From Aquincola agrisoli (lineage in GTDB: Bacteria; Pseudomonadota; Gammaproteobacteria; Burkholderiales; Burkholderiaceae_C): DNA of 64,000 nucleotides. Under the pieces are notes generated by a model, which had not been told where the DNA came from, ran no database searches, and saw only the letters and a program-made list of their open reading frames with translations. Both the position numbers and the translations under genes were made by a program. Positions within the stretch are counted from its first letter, which is position 1. Every line of letters begins with the position of its first letter. Below are positions 51,896 through 61,851 of this stretch, piece after piece. The stretch is taken from positions 34,010 through 98,009 of the forward strand of contig NZ_JAZIBG010000001.1 in the NCBI RefSeq assembly GCF_036621135.1, given 5' to 3'.

Positions 51896-52672
51896 TCACC
51901 GCCCCGCCCGCGGCCGCGGCCCCAGGCGTACCGCGCCGGCCTCGCCCAGTGAGTCCTGCAGCATGCGGTGCACCGATTCCAGGTGCGAGCGCATCAGCCG
52001 CGCCGCCTCTTCGCTGTCGCGGGCACGCAAGGCGGCGAGGAACGCCCGCCGCTTCTGCACCAGCCGGGGCTGGGCCTTGCCGCCGGCCGCGACACGCGCG
52101 TAGACGAACTGCATCAGGATCTCGGTGATCGACTGCACCATCATGTCGAGCACGCCGTTGTGCGTCGCCGCGCCGAGCAGCCGGTAGAAGTCGCGCGAGC
52201 ACTCGACCCGGTCCAGGTACCGGCCCGCCTCGGTCATCGCCTCGGTCCGCTCGATCACCGCCTCCAGCGCAGTGAAGTCCGCCTCGGTGGCCCGTTCGCA
52301 GGCCAGCCGCACGACCAGGTCCTGCACGTGGATACGCGCCTCGGTCAGCTCCGACACCGAGATCGAACCGAGGCTGAACATGTCGCGCACGACGGCATCC
52401 ATGCGCCCCGGGTCGCCGGGCCGGATGAAGGCGCCGCCCTTCACGCCCTTGCGCAGCTCGACGATGCCGGCGATCTCCAGGCTGCGCAGCGCCTCGCGCA
52501 GCGCGTTGCGGCCCACGCCCAGTTGCTGCGCCAGATCGCGCTCCGCCGGCAGCTTGTCGCCGGGCTTGAGCTCCCCGCTGGACACCCGCTCGCGGATGCG
52601 CTCGCAGATCTCCTCGAAGGTGCGGCGGGTCTGGATCGGTTCGAACTGCAGCGGCGCCAGTGCGCTGTCCAT
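51896..52672 (-). CDS. GntR-family regulator, FadR subfamily (FCD domain)
   Basis: A 258-residue regulator. The N-terminal winged helix is TFEEICERIRERVSSGELKPGDKLPAERDLAQQLGVGRNALREALRSLE (recognition part from LAQQLGVGRN), followed by an all-helical FCD domain with the metal-type residues Asp/His near ATHNGVLDMM and RSHLESVHRM. FCD proteins sense small organic acids through a bound metal. It is divergent from the acyl-CoA dehydrogenase, whose promoter carries a TGGT-N3-ACCA operator of the FadR/GntR type. ATG 52672 is preferred by domain fit; ATG 52729 is possible and adds 19 residues. Confidence 0.9.
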   Translation of the reverse strand: MDSALAPLQFEPIQTRRTFEEICERIRERVSSGELKPGDKLPAERDLAQQLGVGRNALREALRSLEIAGIVELRKGVKGGAFIRPGDPGRMDAVVRDMFSLGSISVSELTEARIHVQDLVVRLACERATEADFTALEAVIERTEAMTEAGRYLDRVECSRDFYRLLGAATHNGVLDMMVQSITEILMQFVYARVAAGGKAQPRLVQKRRAFLAALRARDSEEAARLMRSHLESVHRMLQDSLGEAGAVRLGPRPRAGR

Positions 52673-52744
52673 GGTGTGCGGCCGCGGGTGCGGCGGTTGG
52701 TATTCAGGGGATCTTCGCAAAGTGTGCATCAGGTTCTCACTGGC

Positions 52745-52774
52745 TTGACGGGCCTTTCAAGTGGTTCTAATAAT
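52745..52774 (+). promoter_or_regulatory. promoter of the acyl-CoA dehydrogenase operon
   Basis: TTGACG at 52745-52750 and AATAAT at 52769-52774, spacing 18 bp. The predicted start is near 52781, about 35 nt before the ATG. The region is notably AT-rich for this genome. Confidence 0.65.
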
Positions 52775-52777
52775 AAA

Positions 52778-52788
52778 TGGTCCTACCA
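52778..52788. promoter_or_regulatory. GntR/FadR-type operator
   Basis: TGGTCCTACCA is a perfect inverted repeat TGGT-N3-ACCA, the consensus of the FadR subfamily. It covers the predicted transcription start, a position suited to repression by the divergent GntR protein. A further half site TGGT lies at 52762-52765. Confidence 0.72.
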
Positions 52789-52814
52789 ATCAGCACGCCA
52801 GCAAGAGGTCCTCG

Positions 52815-53954
<1,140 letters not shown>

Positions 53955-54011
53955 CGCCGGCGCAGGCGCTGCGCTGCGACGGCCGTCGATACACCACCAA
54001 GGAGACAAGCC

Positions 54012-54977
54012 ATGAAGAAGTTGCTGGCCCTGCTGCTGGCCGCCGCGTGCGCCGCGCCCGCCACCGGCTGGGCCCAGGCCTACCCGAGCAAGATGATCCG
54101 CCTCGTCGTGCCCTATCCGGCCGGCGGCACCACCGACATCATGGCCCGCGTGCTGCAGGAGCCCCTGCAGAAGGCGCTGGGCCAGACCGTGCTCGTCGAG
54201 AACAAGCCCGGCGCGGCAGGCGCGCTGGGCGCTCGGGAGGTGGCGCGGGCGCCCGCCGACGGCCACACGCTCTTCTTCGTCAACAACGGCATCCTGTCGG
54301 TCACGCCGCAGGTGGTGAAGAGCGCGGGCTTCGACGGGGTGAAGGATTTCGCGCCGGTGGCGCTGGTCTCGACGGCGCCGATGTTCGTCGTCGTCAACGG
54401 CTCGGTGCCGGCGACCGACGTGCGCAGCTACGTCGAGTACGTGAAGAAGCAGCCGCAGCCGGTCGCCTACGCGTCGGCGGGCATCGGATCGTTTGGCCAT
54501 CTGACGAGCGAGCTGTTCGCGCGCACCGCCGGGCTGAAGATGACGCACATCCCCTACAAGGGGCAGGCCGCCACCACCAATGCGGTCGTCAGCGGCGAGG
54601 TCGGGCTGCTGGTGACCACCGCGTCGGCGGCGATGAACGAGTTCATCGCCAGCGGCCGGCTGCACCTGCTGGGCGTGACGTCGCCCGAGCCGTCTCCGCT
54701 GGCGCCGGGCGTGCCCACGGTGGGCGCCACGCTGCCGGGCTTCACCGCCGAGAGCTGGTTTGCCATCCTCGCGCCGGCCGGCACGCCGCCGCAGGTGGTG
54801 GCCCGGCTGAACGCGGTGATCAACGAGACGCTGGGACACGAAGACATCCAGCGCCGCTTCCTCGGCTTCGGCGTCGTCGCCACCACCGCGACGCCCCGGA
54901 GGCTGGCCGACATGGTCGCCGAGGACGTCGCGCGCTGGGCGCCGGTGATCCGCGAGCGGGCGATCAGCACCGAGTGA
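54012..54977 (+). CDS. Bug-type (TctC family) solute-binding protein
   Basis: A 321-residue periplasmic binding protein. Signal peptide ends at GWAQ near residue 22; then AYPSKMIRLVVPYPAGGTTDI, GQTVLVENKPGAAGALG, APADGHTLFF and MTHIPYKGQAATTNAVVSGEV follow the family pattern. It is clearly a close paralogue of the protein at 62888-63856: both share ASAGIGS-GHL, PYKGQA, VTSxxPSPLxPGV and the ending W..IIRERxI. The gene lies 57 bp after the acyl-CoA dehydrogenase with AAGGAG before its ATG, so it is in the same operon. The ligand may be the acid that the neighbouring enzymes degrade. Confidence 0.93.
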   Translation: MKKLLALLLAAACAAPATGWAQAYPSKMIRLVVPYPAGGTTDIMARVLQEPLQKALGQTVLVENKPGAAGALGAREVARAPADGHTLFFVNNGILSVTPQVVKSAGFDGVKDFAPVALVSTAPMFVVVNGSVPATDVRSYVEYVKKQPQPVAYASAGIGSFGHLTSELFARTAGLKMTHIPYKGQAATTNAVVSGEVGLLVTTASAAMNEFIASGRLHLLGVTSPEPSPLAPGVPTVGATLPGFTAESWFAILAPAGTPPQVVARLNAVINETLGHEDIQRRFLGFGVVATTATPRRLADMVAEDVARWAPVIRERAISTE

Positions 54978-54998
54978 CCCCGCCAGGAGCCCGCCACG

Positions 54999-55889
54999 AT
55001 GTACGAGAACGTCCGTGAACTGGTCTTCTTCCTGCGGGTGTCGGAGGAAGCCAGCTTCTCCGCCGCCGCGCGCAGCCTGGACCTCGATCCCTCGACCATC
55101 AGCAAGGTGGTGCAGCGGCTGGAGAACCGGCTGAACGTGAGGCTCTTCCACCGCACTTCGCGCGTGCTGCGGCTGACGCAGGAGGGCGAGCAGCTGCTGC
55201 AGGCCGCGCAGAAGGTGATCCAAGCGCTGGAGGAGGCGGAGGAGGCGCTGAGCCCGGCGCTCGCCGGGCCGAGCGGGGTGCTGCGCGTCGGCAGCACGCC
55301 GGCCTTTGCGCGGCATTGCCTGGCGCCGCTGATGCCGTCCTTCATCGCCCGCTACCCGGCGCTGAAGGTGGAGTTCGTGCTTGGCGGCGCGGCACCCGAC
55401 ATCGTCGAGCAGCAGATCGACATCGCCTTCCAGAGCGGCAGCATCCCCGATTCGACGCTGGTCGCACGCCGCATCGGCAGTGCGCGCTGGCGCATCTGCG
55501 CGTCGCCGGGCTACCTGTCGCAGCAAGGGACGCCGCAGGCGCCCGAGGACCTCGAGCGCCACCGCTGCCTCAACTTCCTGCCCGGCTCGTACCGCAGCCA
55601 GTGGAAGTTCCAGGGCGATGCGGCCGCGCCGCAGCGCGGGCCGGCCGGGGCCGCGGTGGCCGCCAACAATGGCGACATGCTGTGCGCGCTGGCGGTGGCC
55701 GGCATGGGGCTGGCGAGGCTGGCCGATTACCACATCGCCGATGCGCTGGCGGCCGGCCGGCTGGTCACGGTGCTCGACGAGTTCCAGGCGAACAGCGAGC
55801 CCATCTACGCCGTCTACCCCAGCCGGCGGCACCTCGGTGCGCGTGTGCGCGCCTTCCTCGAACACGTCGAGGCACCCCTCGCGGCCTGA
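54999..55889 (+). CDS. LysR-family transcriptional regulator
   Basis: A 296-residue regulator. The N-terminal winged helix has ELVFFLRVSEEASFSAAARSL and the recognition helix DPSTISKVVQRLENRLNVRLF, the LysR signature. A linker helix (about 60-85) leads to the two-lobe effector domain, with LRVGSTPAFARHCLAPLMP as first strand and NNGDMLCALAVAGMGLARL as the co-inducer cleft. Unlike most LysR genes it runs in the same direction as its neighbours, 21 bp after the Bug gene, so it may be co-transcribed and control other promoters of the cluster. Confidence 0.92.
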   Translation: MYENVRELVFFLRVSEEASFSAAARSLDLDPSTISKVVQRLENRLNVRLFHRTSRVLRLTQEGEQLLQAAQKVIQALEEAEEALSPALAGPSGVLRVGSTPAFARHCLAPLMPSFIARYPALKVEFVLGGAAPDIVEQQIDIAFQSGSIPDSTLVARRIGSARWRICASPGYLSQQGTPQAPEDLERHRCLNFLPGSYRSQWKFQGDAAAPQRGPAGAAVAANNGDMLCALAVAGMGLARLADYHIADALAAGRLVTVLDEFQANSEPIYAVYPSRRHLGARVRAFLEHVEAPLAA

Positions 55890-55973
55890 CGCTTGCCGCT
55901 GTGCCGGGCGTGCACAGATGCTGTTCCGCCGGCGGCCTTGTTGGCAGGGGCGATGAAGTCGAAGCTTCGCTTC

Positions 55974-57167
55974 ATGAACACCCCGACTCCCCGCAAAGAC
56001 GCCCTGGCCGGCCTCGTCGTCGCCGACTTCACGATCGTGATGTCCGGCCCCATGTGCACCCGCATGATGGCCGACGCCGGCGCCGACGTGATCAAGATCG
56101 AATCGCCCGAAGGCGACGTGGTGCGCCAGCGCCCGCCGGTGCGCGGCGGCATCAGCACCTACTACGCGTCGATGAACTGCGGCAAGCGCAGCATCGTGCT
56201 CGATCTGCAGACCGAGGAAGGCCGCCGCCTCGCACGCGAGATCGCGCTGAAGGCCGACGTGCTGGTGGAGAACTTCCGCCCCGGCGTGATGAAGCGGCTG
56301 GGTCTTGACTACGAATCGCTGTCGGCCGAGAACCCGCGGCTGGTCTACGCGTCGATCTCCGGCTTCGGCCAGAGCGGCCCGCGTGCGCAGGCACCTGCCT
56401 ACGCGCCGGTGATCCACGCGGCCTCGGGCTACGAGACGGCCTACAACGAATACCAACGTTCGAGCACCCGGCCCGCGAACAACGGCATCTTCATCGCCGA
56501 CGTGCTGGGCGCGTCGCACGCCTTCGGCGCCATCCAGCTCGCGCTGTATGAACGCACGCGCAGCGGCAAGGGCCAGTGCATCGACGTCTCGCTGATGGAC
56601 TCGGTGCTGGGCATGCTGATCTACGAGATGCAGGCGGCGCAGTTCCCGCCCGAGCGGCCGCGCCAGGTGTACGAGCCGGTGAAGAGCCGCGACGGCTTCG
56701 TGATGGTGGCGGCGGTGACGAAGAAGAACCTCGACGTGCTGTTCGACGTCGTCGGCTTCCCGGAGGGCAAGACCGATCCGCGCTTCGCGACCGTCGCCAC
56801 CAAGGAATCCAACTGGCCGCTGCTGCTGGAGATCATCGAACGCTGGACCAGCCAGCGCAGCGGCGAGGAGTGCGAAGCCGTGCTGATGAAGGCCGGCGTG
56901 CCGTGCTCGCGCTACCGCACGGTGAAGGAGGCGATGGCCGATCCGCAGATCGCCGAACGTGGCACGCTCACGCGGCTGGGCACGCGCGACGACGGCTTCC
57001 TCGTGGCGAACGCGCCGTACAAGCTCTCGGCCACGCCCACCGCGGCGCGGCGCCGTCTGGCGCGGCTGGGTGAACACAGCGCCGCGGTGCTGCACGAGTT
57101 GTTGGGCCTGTCTGCCGGCCAGATCGCGGAGCTGCGCGCCGAGGGCGTGCTGGGAAGGGCAGCGTGA
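55974..57167 (+). CDS. class III CoA-transferase (CaiB/BaiF family)
   Basis: A 397-residue enzyme exchanging CoA between carboxylic acids through an aspartyl anhydride. The N-terminal ALAGLVVADFTIVMSGPMCTRMMADAGADVIKIESPEGD is the family start; NCGKRSIVLDLQTEEG and ADVLVENFRPGVMKRLGLDY are conserved; the catalytic Asp is in VSLMDSVLG. It should activate the locus substrate to its CoA ester using another acyl-CoA as donor. ATG 55974 is chosen, with ATG 55953 (MKSKLRF...) as alternative. The stop overlaps the start of the dehydrogenase fusion (TGATG). Confidence 0.93.
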   Translation: MNTPTPRKDALAGLVVADFTIVMSGPMCTRMMADAGADVIKIESPEGDVVRQRPPVRGGISTYYASMNCGKRSIVLDLQTEEGRRLAREIALKADVLVENFRPGVMKRLGLDYESLSAENPRLVYASISGFGQSGPRAQAPAYAPVIHAASGYETAYNEYQRSSTRPANNGIFIADVLGASHAFGAIQLALYERTRSGKGQCIDVSLMDSVLGMLIYEMQAAQFPPERPRQVYEPVKSRDGFVMVAAVTKKNLDVLFDVVGFPEGKTDPRFATVATKESNWPLLLEIIERWTSQRSGEECEAVLMKAGVPCSRYRTVKEAMADPQIAERGTLTRLGTRDDGFLVANAPYKLSATPTAARRRLARLGEHSAAVLHELLGLSAGQIAELRAEGVLGRAA

Positions 57168-59407
57168 TGCGCCGCACCGTGGCTGCCGAATCGCTGCCAG
57201 GCAACGAGGAGCGCACGATGCTGCGCGACTCGGTGCGGGGCTACCTGCAGACGCACTGGCCGGCCGCGAAGGCCGGCGGCTCGCACGATGCAGCGCGCGA
57301 AACCGCCCTCTGGCAGGGGTGGTCGGGCCAGGGGCTGGGCGCGCTCGGTGCCGACCCGGAAAGCGGTGGCCTGCGCGAGCTGTGCATCGTGATGGAGGAG
57401 CTGGGCCGTGCCGCCGCACCCGTGCCCCAGCTCGGCGCCGCGCTGCTCAACCTGGCCGCCTGCGCGACGGGCGTGCAAGGCGAGCTGGCGCGGCTGCTCG
57501 ACCGCCTGCACGGCGGGCAGGCGCGGGTGGCGTTTTCGTTCGGCGAACTCGACCCGGAGCCGCTGGCGGCCAGCCTCTCGCTGAACGGTGATCGGCTGGA
57601 AGGCACGCTGCGGTTCGTGGACGGTGCCGCCACGGCGACGGACCTGGTCGTCGCCACGCCTGACGGCCTGGTGGTGGTCGACGTGGCTTCGGCCGGCGTC
57701 GACGTCGTCCCCACGCGGGCGCTGGGCGCCGACGGCTGGTGCGAGGTGGTGCTGCGGGCCGCCGAGGTCTGCCGTGTGCCGCTGCCCGAGCCGTTGCTGC
57801 AGCGCCTGCGCACCGTGGCCGGCCTGCTGCTGCTGGCCCGTGCGCACGGCGCGGCACGGCGTGCGTTCGAGCTGGTCGTCGACTACGCGAAGGAGCGCCG
57901 GCAGTTCGGCCAGCCGATCGGCCGTTTCCAGGCGATCCAGCACAAGCTGGCCGACAACCTGATCGCGCTGGAAGGTGTGCGGCTCACGCTCGAGCACGCC
58001 GCCGAGCGGCACGATCTCGGCGATCCGCGCCAGGCCTACTACGCCCACGCCGCGCTGGCATTCGGCGGCCCCGCGCTGCGGCAGGTGGCGCTGCAGACGC
58101 AGCATGCCTTCGGGGCCATCGGCTACGCCGAGGAACACGAGGCGCCGCGCCACTTCCGGCGGGTGCACCTGGATACCACGGTGCTGCACGGCGAACGGGT
58201 CGGCCTGGAAGCGCTGGCCGCCGAGCTGCTGGAGGGGGAGGACGCCAGGCTGCCCGAGTACGACCTCGGTGAGGCGGGCAACGCCTTCCGCGAGGAGGTG
58301 CGGGGCTGGCTGGCCACGCACTGGTCGGGCGAGCGCAAGGCGGCTTTCGATGCACGACCCTTCCACGACCGCGAGTTCGACGCGAGTTTCGCCCGCGACC
58401 TGGGCCGCACCGGCTGGCTGGGCCTGAGCTGGCCGGTCGTGCTCGGCGGCCAGGCCCGCACGCCGATGGAGCAGCTCGCGTTCATGGAGGTGATGGAGCG
58501 GGCCGAGGCGCCGCGCATCGGGGCCTCGGTGCAGGCCAACGCGCTGATCATGCACGGCACCCCGGCGCAGCAGGCGCGCTACCTGCCGGAGATCCTGCGC
58601 GGCGAAGCCATGCACGGCATGGGCTACAGCGAGCCCGACAGCGGTTCCGATCTGGCCTCGCTGCGGACCAGCGCGGTGCGCGACGGCGACCAGTGGGTCA
58701 TCAACGGCCAGAAGATCTGGACCACGACCTGGTGGGGGCAGTACATGTTCCTCGCCGCGCGCACCGATCCGCGAGCCACGCCGCAGCACGCCGGCATCAG
58801 CATGTTCATCGTGCCGATGGACACGCCCGGCATCAGCGTGAAGCCGGCGACGACGATGTACGACGGCAGCTTCGCGAACATCTTCTACGACGACGTGCGC
58901 ATTCCCGCCGAGAACGTCGTCGGGCCGGTCAACGGCGGCTGGAAGGTGCTGACCGACGCACTGGCCAACGAGCGGGGCCTGGTCGGCGGCGGCATCGTGC
59001 TGAAGGTGGCGCATGGCTTCGACCTGCTGTGCCGCGAGATCCGCCGCCAGCCGACGCTGGTGCAGCAGGCCCGTGTGCGCGACCGCATCGGCCGCCTGGC
59101 GGCCGAGATCGAGGTGGGCCGGCGCCTGATGATCCATTGCGCCGAACTCGCCGAAAGCGGCACCACGCCGCCCGAGACGGGCGCGATCAGCAAGGTGTTC
59201 TCGGGTGAGCTGATGGAGCGTTACGGCGAGGCCGCGCTGGAACTGCTCGGCCCTGCGGCCGCGTTGTCGCAGCACGCGGCGGGTGCGGTGGCCGGCGGCC
59301 GGTTCGAGCAGCAGCTGCGGCATTCGCTGATGTGGGTCATCAGCATCGGCACCAACGAGATCCAGCGCAGCCTGATCGCGCAGCGCGGGCTGGGGCTGCC
59401 GCGCTGA
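57167..59407 (+). CDS. tandem fusion of two acyl-CoA dehydrogenase modules
   Basis: A 746-residue protein made of two dehydrogenase units (about 1-370 and 375-746). The N-module keeps the helical core (RRQFGQPIGRFQAIQHKLADN, QTQHAFGAIGYAEEH) but its middle domain lacks the usual TExxAGSD loop. The C-module has the full loop YSEPDSGSDLASLRT near residue 487 and IWTTTWW. The usual base in EGT is replaced by Ile (ISIGTNEIQ, about 724); a Glu in LANERGLVGGG (about 601) sits where isovaleryl-CoA-type enzymes carry their base. It resembles, in one chain, the heteromeric two-subunit enzymes of actinobacteria. ATG 57167 overlaps the upstream stop; GTG 57164 is possible. Confidence 0.9.
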   Translation: MRRTVAAESLPGNEERTMLRDSVRGYLQTHWPAAKAGGSHDAARETALWQGWSGQGLGALGADPESGGLRELCIVMEELGRAAAPVPQLGAALLNLAACATGVQGELARLLDRLHGGQARVAFSFGELDPEPLAASLSLNGDRLEGTLRFVDGAATATDLVVATPDGLVVVDVASAGVDVVPTRALGADGWCEVVLRAAEVCRVPLPEPLLQRLRTVAGLLLLARAHGAARRAFELVVDYAKERRQFGQPIGRFQAIQHKLADNLIALEGVRLTLEHAAERHDLGDPRQAYYAHAALAFGGPALRQVALQTQHAFGAIGYAEEHEAPRHFRRVHLDTTVLHGERVGLEALAAELLEGEDARLPEYDLGEAGNAFREEVRGWLATHWSGERKAAFDARPFHDREFDASFARDLGRTGWLGLSWPVVLGGQARTPMEQLAFMEVMERAEAPRIGASVQANALIMHGTPAQQARYLPEILRGEAMHGMGYSEPDSGSDLASLRTSAVRDGDQWVINGQKIWTTTWWGQYMFLAARTDPRATPQHAGISMFIVPMDTPGISVKPATTMYDGSFANIFYDDVRIPAENVVGPVNGGWKVLTDALANERGLVGGGIVLKVAHGFDLLCREIRRQPTLVQQARVRDRIGRLAAEIEVGRRLMIHCAELAESGTTPPETGAISKVFSGELMERYGEAALELLGPAAALSQHAAGAVAGGRFEQQLRHSLMWVISIGTNEIQRSLIAQRGLGLPR

Positions 59408-59428
59408 GGGGCTGCGGCTGGCGGCCGG

Positions 59429-60796
59429 TCAGGTCGCCAGGGTCGCGATGCAGCCGGCGGCGGGGGCGTGGTCCTCGCCGGCCATCAGCTGCCCGATGAA
59501 GCGATCGGCGCGGCCGGGCGGCAGCGACGGGCCGGCGATGCGGCGGAACTTGTCGATCACGTCGTCGTCGGCCAGGGGTTCGGCCGGCGAGCCGCGCGGC
59601 GCGTCGAGCGCCTGGGCCGCGAGCACGGCGCCCTGTGCGTCCTTCAACAGCAGCCGGCACTGGTGGTAGTGCGTCAGGTCGCCGTCCGGCACCACGTGGA
59701 TGCGGTCCATCGCGGCGGCGACGTCATCGCGCGCCAGGTGCCCGGCATGGTCCAGGCTGTGCTCGGGGTCGATGCGATCGGCGCCGCACAGCACCAGCGC
59801 CAGGCAGTACTGCAGGTGGAACCGCGCATCGTTGGCCGACACCGGCGGCCGCGGCTTGTCCACCGCGTCGGCGGTGTAGGGCGGCACGTGCACCTCCAGC
59901 GTGGTGTGCGGCGTCAACGGCGCCTGCGCGCGCAGGCGCACCGCCGCATCGACCGCCGAGTGCAGGTAGCCGCAGCAGGCGTGCAGCTTCCTGCGCGGCG
60001 CGGCCAGGCCCCAGCGCTCGGGGGGCAGCTCGGCCTGCAGGCGCGCCGCGGTGGCGGCGGTGGCGAAGTAGCCGAGCCGGCTCTCCAGCAGCCGCAGCGG
60101 ACCGGTCATGCCTTGCTGGGCGTAGAGCGCCGCGGTCACGCCGGTGGCACCGGTCTGCGCGCCGAACAGCATCGGCTTCAGGGTGCCGCCGTCGCCGAAG
60201 ATCACCTCGGCAGGGCACCAGCCGGCGAGGGCACCGGCGATCGCCATCGCGTGGGCGGTCCGTTCGGCATCCAAATCCAGCAGCCTCGACGCGGCCGCGG
60301 CGGCGCCGATCGACGACGGGATGCCGACCGGCACGAGCCCCGATTCGGTGAAGCGCTTGAGCGACGGGTACACGGCGCTGTAGATGCGGTGGGTCACCTC
60401 GATGCCGCGCAGCACGGCCTCGACCATCGTGCCAAGCGGCGCGCCGCGCACTTCCGCCAGCGAGAGCGCGGCACTGACCACACCGATGCTCGCGTGGCCG
60501 CCGATCAGGTCGTTCAGTTCCAGCACGTCGCCCAGGTAGCCGTGGATGCGCACCGTGGACAGCAGGGGCTGGCGCGCGGGCGTGCCCAGCACGGTCGCCG
60601 CTGCCCCCGCGGCATCACCTTCGCAGCGCAGGATCAGCGCGGCTTCTTCCGTCCGCCCGCCGGCGACGATGCAGCCGGCGGTGTCGAGGATGCACAGCCG
60701 CGCCTGCGCGACGATCTCGGGCGGGCAGCGGGAGAGCGTCCAGGCTTGCGCAGCCTGGGCCAGGGCCGGCAGGCCCGCGTCGATGGTTGTCGGCAT
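59429..60796 (-). CDS. MmgE/PrpD-family protein
   Basis: A 455-residue protein of the 2-methylcitrate dehydratase / immune-responsive-gene-1 family. ARLCILDTAGCIVAGG, HGYLGDVLELNDLIGGHASIGVVSAAL and GCGYLHS-like HACCGYLHSAVDAA match the MmgE/PrpD pattern; the Asp/His pair in NDLIGGHAS is the usual active-site region. It could act as a dehydratase, decarboxylase or isomerase on a small polycarboxylate. It lies leftward, converging on the dehydrogenase fusion with 21 bp between the stops, and is preceded by a Bug gene 4 bp upstream, so it shares that transcript. ATG 60796 fits the family start. Confidence 0.9.
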   Translation of the reverse strand: MPTTIDAGLPALAQAAQAWTLSRCPPEIVAQARLCILDTAGCIVAGGRTEEAALILRCEGDAAGAAATVLGTPARQPLLSTVRIHGYLGDVLELNDLIGGHASIGVVSAALSLAEVRGAPLGTMVEAVLRGIEVTHRIYSAVYPSLKRFTESGLVPVGIPSSIGAAAAASRLLDLDAERTAHAMAIAGALAGWCPAEVIFGDGGTLKPMLFGAQTGATGVTAALYAQQGMTGPLRLLESRLGYFATAATAARLQAELPPERWGLAAPRRKLHACCGYLHSAVDAAVRLRAQAPLTPHTTLEVHVPPYTADAVDKPRPPVSANDARFHLQYCLALVLCGADRIDPEHSLDHAGHLARDDVAAAMDRIHVVPDGDLTHYHQCRLLLKDAQGAVLAAQALDAPRGSPAEPLADDDVIDKFRRIAGPSLPPGRADRFIGQLMAGEDHAPAAGCIATLAT

Positions 60797-60800
60797 GCGG

Positions 60801-61766
60801 CTATTGCTTCTCGATGCCGGCCTGGCGGACGATGTGCTCGTACTTGCCCGTCTCACGCACCAGCAGCTCGCGGTACGCGGCCGGCGGCATGCTCACCGCG
60901 TCGAGGGCCGCGTTGGCATAGACCTGCCGCACCTCGTCGCTGTCGACCGCCTTGGCGATCTCCTCGTGCAGCCGCTGCACGATGGCGGCCGGCGTGCCGG
61001 CCGGCGCGAGCACGCCGATCCAGCCGTTGAAGTCGAAGTCCTTGTAGCCCAGCTCCTGCATCGTCGGCACCTGCGGCAGCAGGGCCGAGCGCTTGCCGCT
61101 GAGCACGGCCAGCGGCTTCGTGCGCCCGGCCTGGATGAGCCGCGTGGCCGCGCCGAGCGAATCGGGCTGCACCGCCAGCCGGCCGCCGATCAGGTCGTTG
61201 GCCGCTTCGCTCGGCCCCTTGTAGGCCACCGCGGTGAGGTCGATGCCCGCCTGGATCTTCAGCGACTCCATCGCGAGCAGGAAGAGGCCGGCCGAGTTGC
61301 CGTAGCTCAGCGCGCCCGGCGACTTCTTCGCGGCCGATACCAGCTCAGGGATGGAGTTGATCGCGGACTCCTGGGGTGCCAGCACCAGCAGCGTGGTGCC
61401 TGCGATCACCGACACCGGCACGAAGTCCTGCAGCAGGTTGAAGGACGGTGTCTTCATGATGGCCGCGGGCACGGCCGTCGAAGAAATCGACCCCACCACC
61501 AGCGTATAGCCATCGGGCTTGGCCCGCGCCACCGCCTGCATGCCAATCGCCCCGTTGGCGCCAGGCCGGTTCTCGATGAGCACCGGCTGGCCCAGCGGGC
61601 CCTGCATCTTCTGCGCGACGGCGCGCGCGGCGATGTCGGAGGTCGAGCCGGGCGTGAACGGCACGACCATGCGGATCGGCTGCCGCGGGTAGCCCGGCTC
61701 GGCCTGAGCCGGCCAGGCTGCGACGATGGCCAGGGCCGCGAGGGCCGGGCGGAAGAAGCGTTTCAT
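60801..61766 (-). CDS. Bug-type (TctC family) solute-binding protein
   Basis: A 321-residue periplasmic binding protein: signal peptide to AQAE near residue 23, then GYPRQPIRMVVPFTPGSTSDI, GQPVLIENRPGANGAIG, KPDGYTLVVGS and AYKGPSEAANDLIGGRL. It is more distant from the other two Bug proteins of this locus, which suggests a different ligand or origin. The ATG at 61766 is followed leftward by the MmgE/PrpD gene after 4 bp. No TctA or TctB gene is present. The 85-bp gap on its 5' side separates it from the crotonase gene stop. Confidence 0.93.
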   Translation of the reverse strand: MKRFFRPALAALAIVAAWPAQAEPGYPRQPIRMVVPFTPGSTSDIAARAVAQKMQGPLGQPVLIENRPGANGAIGMQAVARAKPDGYTLVVGSISSTAVPAAIMKTPSFNLLQDFVPVSVIAGTTLLVLAPQESAINSIPELVSAAKKSPGALSYGNSAGLFLLAMESLKIQAGIDLTAVAYKGPSEAANDLIGGRLAVQPDSLGAATRLIQAGRTKPLAVLSGKRSALLPQVPTMQELGYKDFDFNGWIGVLAPAGTPAAIVQRLHEEIAKAVDSDEVRQVYANAALDAVSMPPAAYRELLVRETGKYEHIVRQAGIEKQ

Positions 61767-61851
61767 AGGGGGTGTCTCCGGTGGCGTGTCGGCGGCGAGG
61801 TCTCGTGCCTCTATCGGCTCGGCCTGGCGCGCGGCCGTGTCGCGGGGTGCG

